A stretch of 60,772 nt of DNA from Opitutales bacterium. Its GTDB lineage: Bacteria; Verrucomicrobiota; Verrucomicrobiia; Opitutales; Oceanipulchritudinaceae. A program made the translations under genes and the position numbers. Below, one piece after another: positions 9,024-15,755 of this stretch. The stretch lies in NCBI GenBank assembly GCA_016928295.1, contig JAFGLA010000078.1, forward strand, positions 1 to 60,772. Reading direction: 5' to 3'. The number at the start of each line of letters is the position of its first letter. Positions within the stretch are counted from its first letter, which is position 1. The notes under the pieces were generated by a model. It was not told the DNA's origin. It saw nothing but the letters and a program-made list of their open reading frames with translations, and did no database searches.

Positions 9024-9371
9024 CTATTCTCCCCAGCTCCACCGGCCGTTTTCTTTGTCAGGCTTTTTCTTGCGACCCGCCCTTTGGGGAAGGGCCTTGT
9101 CCCGTTTGAGTTGCGCCATCGGACTTATGCCGCTTTCGGGCGCAATCAGGTCCAGATTCCCCGCAAGCCCCAGCACGCGGCATACGCGGACAAAGCTCGA
9201 CAGGCGCGAAGCCACCGAGCCGGACTCCAGCCTTTGCAGCGTTCTTAGCCCGATGCCAGCCTCGCGTGCAAGTTCATCCTGCGTGAGGTTTTTTTCAAGA
9301 CGAATCCGGGCAAGCCGTCCCCCCAGTTCAGCGAGGAGCACACTTTCCGTGATACTTGAGGTGATTTTCAT
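9024..9371 (-). CDS. hipB: HipB-like XRE-family antitoxin
   Basis: A 115-residue protein with a Cro/C1 helix-turn-helix: RLEKNLTQDELAREAGIGLR and TLQRLESGSVA (about 29-60). It ends with a basic, disordered-looking tail (GRKKKPDKENGRWSWGE) in the place where HipB tails contact HipA. It should bind HipA and repress its own operon. First gene of a hipB-hipA(-gluQ) unit. Its ATG lies 7 bp from the first palindromic operator, so repressor binding there would also cover the ribosome-binding site region. Confidence 0.88.
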   Translation of the reverse strand: MKITSSITESVLLAELGGRLARIRLEKNLTQDELAREAGIGLRTLQRLESGSVASRLSSFVRVCRVLGLAGNLDLIAPESGISPMAQLKRDKALPQRAGRKKKPDKENGRWSWGE

Positions 9372-9376
9372 GTTAT

Positions 9377-9436
9377 ACGCCTAAAATGGCGTTTTGGTCC
9401 ATGAATCAACATATAACACGCCACATATGGCGTCAA
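9377..9436 (-). promoter_or_regulatory. hipBA promoter with two ACGCC-N6-GGCGT operators
   Basis: Reading the minus strand, a -35 TTGACG (9431-9436) and a -10 TATGTT (9408-9413) are 17 bp apart. Two 16-bp palindromes of identical pattern, ACGCC-N6-GGCGT, lie at 9418-9433 (covering the -35 and spacer) and 9377-9392 (between the transcription start and the hipB ATG). Their centres are 41 bp apart, about four helical turns. This is the layout expected for autoregulation by HipB, perhaps by looping between two dimers. The sites are seen directly; binding is inferred. Confidence 0.75.
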
Positions 9437-9490
9437 GTGTGGATGTGAGTCTTTGCTATCGTGCAGGCGTGAATGCTCCATGTTGCCTTA

Positions 9491-9592
9491 TACTGCTTTT
9501 GTAAGCAGAAATTCCCGACTGTAAGCGGGTGTCTTTTCGGCTAAAACCCCAGCTCGCCTAATCGGATCGTATATTTGCAGACGCTTTCTTAG
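9491..9592. repeat. Dispersed inverted-repeat element, diverged copy
   Basis: The right end, TATATTTGCAGACGCTTTCT followed by TA, and the internal hairpin CCCG-N8-CGGG followed by GTGTCTTTTCGGCTAAAACC match the copies at 28707 and 50302. The left end is degraded. The TAA stop of purA (9589-9591, minus strand) lies in the last bases of the element. This and the hipBA control region account for most of the gap 9372-9588. Confidence 0.7.
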
Positions 9593-11139
9593 GCCAGCTT
9601 CAGCAGTTCCGGCATTTCGGGAATGTCGCGGATAATCTGGCTCGGAAGCGGGCCGACGCCCACGTAGCGCAGGTTGGGCAGGCTGCCCGGGAGCTGCTGG
9701 CCGCGGAAGGCCACGTCCAGCGTCGTCTTCGCCATCGCGGCGATGTAGCGGCGCGCGTTGGCTGGCAGATCGGCAAAGCTGCGGATCGCGCTGATGTCCT
9801 CGCTCCAGCCCGGGAGCTGGATGTAGCTCGGGCGCAAGGTCTCGTGCACGGCACCGTTGCGCGGTACATGGTACACGGGCTTGCCGTCGCGGTCTATGTA
9901 GTGCGTGCAGATAAGCAGTTCGCCGCCGTTCCAGGAGCCGGAATAGCTCAGTGCGTCCAGCTTGTTTATCATCATGTCGTCGTAACCGGCGTAGCGCAGC
10001 GCGTCGCCCTTTTCCACCGCGTCGTACCAGCCGACCATGCGCTGGCGCCCTGTGGAAGTGCCGTATTCAAGCTCCTTGAGCTTCTTTGCGAGCGGGTGCT
10101 CGTCGGGCATCTGGGTGATGAAAACGTGGTTGCCCACCTTGGTGTCGTACGCCTTGGCCACGCCCACAACGTGCAGGGGCTTCAGCGGTACGCAGGCGCT
10201 GTTGAAAAACTCCTGCGCACAGGTGTGCGAGGCGGTAAGGCTGCGCGTAAAGCCGAAACGCTTGTCCAGCCAGAAGCTCTGGCCGAACTCCGCCACGATG
10301 TAGCGGCCACGGTCCAGAATGCCCAGCACCTTTTCGCGCAACTCGCCAATGTTGTTGCGCAAAATCTGGCCCGCGTTCCAGTAGGTCTCGACGACGGCGT
10401 CCACGTTGAACGTGAAGGGCGCATCGCCCTTGAAGCGGGTGAAGTCGAACTCGTTCTTCGTGAAGCGGCCGGACTCGATGAGGTTCGCGTTCGCGCGGAC
10501 TTCGGCGTTTGTAAGAACGTCGAAGAAGCCGCTCCACATCTCTTCGTCCACCTCGCACACGCAGCGGATGGTCTTCGCGGCGCGCTCAAGGCGGTTCTTC
10601 ATCTTGCGGGCGAACTCGGCGCGGTCGCCAAGCAGTTCGTAGTAGAAAATCTGAAGGTGGGAGGTTTCGTCGCAGTAAGCTGGCGATATGCCGCGCCCGG
10701 TGCTGCCTCGCGAAACATCCCCGATGACGTTCACACGGTAGTGCTCCCAGGCAAGGTCCAGCATACGGTGAGAAACGTCCGAAAGCATCGTCTTCTCGTC
10801 GATGAGAAGGCGCGGCATGACGCTGTAACCGTTCTGCTCTATGTAGGCGGCTTCCCAGACGAACTTGCGCGGATCTGCCACTACGCCTGCGCCTATGCCA
10901 AGGCAGGGCACGCTTGCGCTGACGACACCGGCGGGAAAGAGATTCAGCTTCAGCCCGCCGCAAGTGTGGCCGGAGTTTGCGCCTCCGTTGACCTTTAGCA
11001 CCATCTCCACGGGCTTTTCCAAACCAGTGCTTTCTTTGAGTTCAGCGATGATTTCGGGTATCAGGCGACCCTTGCCTTCGTCTCCGAAGCTGATGCCGCA
11101 ATCCGCGATAATCCTGCCGTTAAAAGGGATGAGTGCCAC
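9589..11139 (-). CDS. purA: Adenylosuccinate synthetase, long divergent form
   Basis: Joins IMP and aspartate with GTP in AMP synthesis. The P-loop region is GISFGDEGKGR (15-25) with the catalytic Asp20. NGGANSGHTC carries the catalytic His58. Other hallmarks are GSTGRGISPAY (145-155), YDTKVGNHVF, EYGTSTGRQRMVGWYD (358-373), the guanine-binding NKLDAL (392-397) and LPGWSEDI near the end. At 516 residues it is about 85 longer than usual, with extra material around 180-290 and 415-440, and the motifs are diverged. GTG start at 11139 with AAGG 7 bases upstream. The retained Asp20 argues against the phage PurZ activity. Transcribed alone. Confidence 0.85.
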   Translation of the reverse strand: MALIPFNGRIIADCGISFGDEGKGRLIPEIIAELKESTGLEKPVEMVLKVNGGANSGHTCGGLKLNLFPAGVVSASVPCLGIGAGVVADPRKFVWEAAYIEQNGYSVMPRLLIDEKTMLSDVSHRMLDLAWEHYRVNVIGDVSRGSTGRGISPAYCDETSHLQIFYYELLGDRAEFARKMKNRLERAAKTIRCVCEVDEEMWSGFFDVLTNAEVRANANLIESGRFTKNEFDFTRFKGDAPFTFNVDAVVETYWNAGQILRNNIGELREKVLGILDRGRYIVAEFGQSFWLDKRFGFTRSLTASHTCAQEFFNSACVPLKPLHVVGVAKAYDTKVGNHVFITQMPDEHPLAKKLKELEYGTSTGRQRMVGWYDAVEKGDALRYAGYDDMMINKLDALSYSGSWNGGELLICTHYIDRDGKPVYHVPRNGAVHETLRPSYIQLPGWSEDISAIRSFADLPANARRYIAAMAKTTLDVAFRGQQLPGSLPNLRYVGVGPLPSQIIRDIPEMPELLKLA

Positions 11140-11449
11140 GTCTTTACCTTGCCTGTCTATTGATTTTTAAAAGTGCCGAAGGCAGTGTATCCCCCGGCCC
11201 AAAGGGCAAGAGCTTACACTTGGTTTTGTGTTTCGCAACCGCAAAGCGCACTCATCGCGAAGCAGAGTGCCTGCGGCGCGCCACCATGCGCCTTCTGTCG
11301 CATTCGCAATTGAACGGACTTGCTAATCTTCCTGATGCATCATCGTGCAAAGAGTCTGGAATGATTATCGCTGGAATGCCTCTTGCTGTTAGGAGGCCAT
11401 CGCCTCCGCCTCTCTCTCTTCAGTGAAACAACCCTCTCGATAATAAAAC
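11140..11449. other. Divergent intergenic region purA / hemerythrin
   Basis: No gene seen. It holds two small stem-loops (GCACTC...GAGTGC near 11250-11275 and GGAGGC-CATC-GCCTCC at 11392-11407) and presumably both promoters, neither of which I can place with confidence. Confidence 0.4.
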
Positions 11450-11860
11450 ATGGCCGCATTCTTCATTTGGAACGATTCCTACAACACCGGTATTCGCGAA
11501 ATCGACAACCAGCACAAAAGGCTCGTCGAGCTGATAAACGCCCTCTACGACGCGATGAGCAAAGGGCAGGCGCAGCAGTTGCTCACCCCCATTCTCAACG
11601 AGCTTGTTAAATACACGGTATCCCATTTCTCGGCGGAGGAGCGCCTGATGGTGAAGGCGGGCTATCCCGACTACGCGGCGCACAAAAAGGTGCACGAGGA
11701 GTTTACCGCCAAGGTCCTTGCCATGCAGAAGGATTGTGCGGCGGGAAAATTGAGCCTGACGCTCAACCTTGCCAACTTCCTGAAAGACTGGCTCAAGGGC
11801 CACATCATGGGCAGCGATCAGAAATACGTCCCCCATCTGGCCTCCAAGGGCCTGAGGTAG
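11450..11860 (+). CDS. Bacteriohemerythrin
   Basis: A 136-residue four-helix protein that binds a di-iron O2 site. The motif series is W-x-Y-x(n)-I-D-x-Q-H-K (IREIDNQHKRLVELINAL, His at about 22), HFSAEERLM (about 60-68), HKKVHEEF (about 83-90), and FLKDWLKGHIMGSDQKY near the end. These supply the conserved His, Glu and Asp ligands. This is the single-domain form used for oxygen delivery or sensing. A stand-alone gene; the neighbours give no pathway. Confidence 0.92.
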   Translation: MAAFFIWNDSYNTGIREIDNQHKRLVELINALYDAMSKGQAQQLLTPILNELVKYTVSHFSAEERLMVKAGYPDYAAHKKVHEEFTAKVLAMQKDCAAGKLSLTLNLANFLKDWLKGHIMGSDQKYVPHLASKGLR

Positions 11861-11887
11861 GTCGATAGGGCGAGTGGGGATTTGCCG

Positions 11888-11927
11888 CAAGCGCAACGGC
11901 CAAGCTCTGTCTTCGCTGTTGCGCTTG
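11888..11927. repeat. Inverted repeat between hemerythrin and leuB
   Basis: Perfect 10-bp arms CAAGCGCAAC / GTTGCGCTTG around a 20-base spacer. There is no T-run, so it is a weak terminator or an RNA structure in the leuB leader. Confidence 0.5.
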
Positions 11928-11955
11928 GCAGGTTCATTGTGCAATTGTCGGCTAA

Positions 11956-13065
<1,110 letters not shown>

Positions 13066-13091
13066 GCTGGTACTGCAAAGGCATTTCAAAG

Positions 13092-13127
13092 GGCTGTTCG
13101 GGATTAACCCGGGCAGCCTTTTATTTT
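13092..13127 (+). terminator. Terminator of leuB
   Basis: 11-bp stem GGCTGTTCGGG / CCCGGGCAGCC (two G-T pairs), loop ATTAA, then TTTTATTTT. Confidence 0.88.
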
Positions 13128-13222
13128 GGATTCATCTCGTACAATCTGATGAATGGGCGTCTTGTCTATGTTTTCAAAGGCGGCAGGCAGACAAGGGCCT
13201 GAAGAATGCTTCTTGTTCTTAA

Positions 13223-13627
13223 ATGGACAAAAATCTCGCTTTACTTGCATATGCGAATATGCATCATTGCGTAATGATGCAACCATGCAAGGAATCGAAT
13301 GGCCCCGAGTCCTGCTTTTTCATAAGGCACGCCCAGTTCTGTTCCGTGTTTTCGGACCCGAACCGTCTGCGCATCATGTTCCTGATCGGAGAAGGTGAAC
13401 GCTCCGTCTCGGACATGGCGCAGACGCTGGGCCTGTCTATGCCGCATGTGTCCCAGCACCTGCGCGTTATGCGGGACAAGGGCTGCCTCAACGTCCGTCG
13501 TGAAGGCAGGGCATCATTCTACCGCGTGTCGAATGCCAAGTTCCTCATGGCCGCGCGTTTGGTGCGCGAGGGCCTTGCCGAAATCATGCGTCAGGGCGCA
13601 AATGCCGCGCCCGACGAGCATCAGTAA
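13223..13627 (+). CDS. ArsR-family regulator, Cys-rich N-terminus
   Basis: A 134-residue winged-helix repressor. The core reads FCSVFSDPNRLRIMFLIGEG, then SVSDMAQTLGLSMPHVSQHL (helix-turn-helix) and RREGRASFYRVS (wing). Cys residues at 16, 22, 31, 40 and 88 are more than typical. The ELCVCD metal motif of ArsR/SmtB is absent. The next gene is a CoA-disulfide reductase/rhodanese, so sensing of a sulfur or persulfide species is a reasonable inference, but no direct ligand evidence is seen. Starts at 13223 or 13259 are both possible; neither has a good ribosome-binding site. Confidence 0.85.
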   Translation: MDKNLALLAYANMHHCVMMQPCKESNGPESCFFIRHAQFCSVFSDPNRLRIMFLIGEGERSVSDMAQTLGLSMPHVSQHLRVMRDKGCLNVRREGRASFYRVSNAKFLMAARLVREGLAEIMRQGANAAPDEHQ

Positions 13628-13658
13628 GACACTCCCCGAAGTGGAAGTTTTAACTTAT

Positions 13659-13820
13659 GGCCACCTCTAACAACTGGTTTCGTAGCGAGAACGAAGATTT
13701 GCGGATGGATGACAAGGCTTCGGAAGTGAGTAGTATTGGAGAAATCCGGCGAGCTTCCGAAACGAAGTCAGCCGCCGCAAAGACCGTTCGTAGCAGAAAT
13801 CAAAGTTGTTAGAGGTGGCC
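13659..13820. repeat. 162-bp element with perfect 17-bp inverted ends
   Basis: GGCCACCTCTAACAACT at 13659-13675 is repeated exactly in reverse complement at 13804-13820. A second, weaker pair inside (CTTCGGAAG near 13720, CTTCCGAAACGAAG near 13757) would extend the cruciform. It fills most of the gap between arsR and the reductase gene. No open frame of note lies inside. It does not match the other dispersed element of this window. It could be a MITE or a large leader structure. Confidence 0.7.
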
Positions 13821-13898
13821 CTATCACGCGGTTCTCACTTTATGGACGCAGCTCAATCGGCGCGTCTTTCAAAACAACTGTCAGCAGCAAACAAGATT

Positions 13899-15521
13899 AT
13901 GCCAAGGGAAGATTTGAAAATTGTCGTTATTGGCGGCGTTGCCGCCGGAGCCTCCTGTGCGGCGCGCGCAAGGCGACTGTCCGAAAAGGTATCCATAACC
14001 ATTGTCGAGCGCGGCCCGGACGTGTCCTTTGCCAACTGCGGCCTTCCCTACCACATTGGCGGAGAGATTGCTTCCCGCGACGTTCTCAGCATTCACACCC
14101 CGCAAAGCCTCTCGGCAATGCTCGGGCTGGAGGTGCGCACTAACACCGAAGCGGTCGAAATCGACAGGGCCGCAAAGCGGGTACGCGTGCGCAAAACCGG
14201 CACCGAAGAAGGCGAATGGCTAAGTTACGACAAGTTGCTGCTCGCCCCGGGCGCCTCGCCGCTGCGCCCACCGCTTCCGGGCATCGACGACCCGCGAATC
14301 CACACCCTGCGCAACCTTCAGGACATGGACGCAATCAAGGCCGCAGCCGCCAAGGCGCGCAAGGCCGTGGTCGTCGGCGCGGGCTTCATCGGGCTGGAAA
14401 TGGCGGAGCAGTTCCGTCACCTCGGCCTTGACGTAAGCCTTGTGGAGCTTCAGCCCCAGCTACTGCCGCAACTGGACGCCGACATGACAGGGCAGCTGCT
14501 TCGCGAACTAAGGCAAAACGGTGTGGACGTGCATTTAGGCAGCGGCATCGAAGGCTTTGCAAGCGCGGGCGATTCCCTCCAGTGCCGCCTTTCCGGCGGC
14601 GTAAGCATCGAGGCCGATATAGTCGTGCTATCGATTGGCGTTCGTCCGGACAGCTCTCTCGCCGCAGCGGCCGGTCTCACCCTTGGCAAGCGCGGCCACA
14701 TCGTCGTCAACGAGTTCATGCAGACAAGCGACCCGGATATTTACGCCGCTGGCGACGCGGTGGAATCCTTTGACCGCATTACAGGCAGGCCCTCGGCAGT
14801 CCCGCTTGGAGGCCCCGCAAACAGGCAGGGCAGATTGGCGGCATGCCATATGATGGACCCCGAATCGGCAAGACCGTACCCGGGTTCGATAGGGACGGCT
14901 GTTGTGCGCGCATTCGGTGTTACCTGCGCGATGACGGGATGGAGCGAGAAACGCCTCAAAAGCGAAGCCATCGCATACAAAGCTGTGACTGTGAAGGATA
15001 ACCACCACGCCTCCTACTACCCGGGCGCGACACCCATTACGCTGCGCGTAATATGGGAAGAGGGCACGGGGCGCATACTTGGCGCCCAAGCCAGCGGGCA
15101 GGAGGGTGTGGACAAGCGCATCGACGTAATCGCGACGGCGATAGCGGCAGGCATGTGCATCGAGGACTTGTCGAATCTCGAACTCTGCTACGCTCCGCCT
15201 TTTGGCAGTGCAAAGGACGTTGTGAACCTTGCGGGACTGGCGGCCGAGAACCTCGTGGACGGCTTGCTTACGCAGGTAAACGAGCTTCCGAAAGATGCTT
15301 TGGCCCAAGTCATTGACGTGCGCCCGGCGAAGCTATTCCAGAGTGCACCGCGTCCCAACGCGACCAGCATACCGATGGACTGCTTGCGCGCCCGCATGGG
15401 AGAGCTGGACAAGAGCCGCCCCGTCGTCACGGTCTGCGCGCTGGGCAAAACCAGCTATTTTGCAGCCAGAGTGCTCAACCAGAACGGCTTCTCTGCCAAG
15501 TCTCTGGCGGCAGGCGTATAG
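13899..15521 (+). CDS. CoA-disulfide reductase with C-terminal rhodanese domain
   Basis: A flavoprotein of 540 residues. FAD motif VVIGGVAAGASCAARARRLS at the N-terminus, single redox Cys47 in FANCGLPYHIGG (the CoADR/Npsr signature), NAD(P)H motif AVVVGAGFIGLEMAEQFR, and FAD-closing DIYAAGDAVE. The C-terminal 85 residues form a rhodanese domain with VIDVRP and the active Cys513 in VTVCALGKTSYFAA. Such fusions reduce CoA-disulfide, CoA-persulfide or polysulfide (family knowledge). The start is taken at 13899 (MPREDLK), just before the FAD strand; in-frame starts at 13842 and 13806 exist, the latter inside the inverted repeat. Likely controlled by the ArsR gene upstream. Confidence 0.9.
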   Translation: MPREDLKIVVIGGVAAGASCAARARRLSEKVSITIVERGPDVSFANCGLPYHIGGEIASRDVLSIHTPQSLSAMLGLEVRTNTEAVEIDRAAKRVRVRKTGTEEGEWLSYDKLLLAPGASPLRPPLPGIDDPRIHTLRNLQDMDAIKAAAAKARKAVVVGAGFIGLEMAEQFRHLGLDVSLVELQPQLLPQLDADMTGQLLRELRQNGVDVHLGSGIEGFASAGDSLQCRLSGGVSIEADIVVLSIGVRPDSSLAAAAGLTLGKRGHIVVNEFMQTSDPDIYAAGDAVESFDRITGRPSAVPLGGPANRQGRLAACHMMDPESARPYPGSIGTAVVRAFGVTCAMTGWSEKRLKSEAIAYKAVTVKDNHHASYYPGATPITLRVIWEEGTGRILGAQASGQEGVDKRIDVIATAIAAGMCIEDLSNLELCYAPPFGSAKDVVNLAGLAAENLVDGLLTQVNELPKDALAQVIDVRPAKLFQSAPRPNATSIPMDCLRARMGELDKSRPVVTVCALGKTSYFAARVLNQNGFSAKSLAAGV

Positions 15522-15682
15522 GAAGATGTAAGTCTCCACGCGGGCGGCCATCAACACCGCGCCGTGTCCAATTTTGCCGCAGTGGCTTTCAGTCAGGTTT
15601 TACGCGAAAAGGGCGATTTAGACAGGTTTCGCCCCCAGGCAAAAAACAAGGCTGGATGAACACTGCGGCGTTTCTTTGCAAA

Positions 15683-15710
15683 AAAAGGCTCCCGAAAACG
15701 GGAGCCTTTT
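15683..15710. terminator. Bidirectional terminator
   Basis: Stem AAAGGCTCCCG / CGGGAGCCTTT with loop AAAA, flanked by A- and T-runs. It sits between the convergent reductase and esterase genes. Confidence 0.9.
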
Positions 15711-15755
15711 GATTTTTGTGCTCAAGCACAATTATTCAACTTACCAGAGTCTGAA

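Noticed and set aside
9844-10998. A 384-codon plus-strand frame inside purA
   Set aside because: Antisense shadow of purA, whose motifs are clear. The composition (His, Val, Ala-rich) is that of reversed GC-rich codons.
9589-11139. Possible phage-type PurZ (2-aminoadenylosuccinate synthetase)
   Set aside because: PurZ lacks the catalytic Asp of the first loop; this protein keeps it (Asp20 in SFGDEGKGR), and no phage genes or other Z-genome genes are near.
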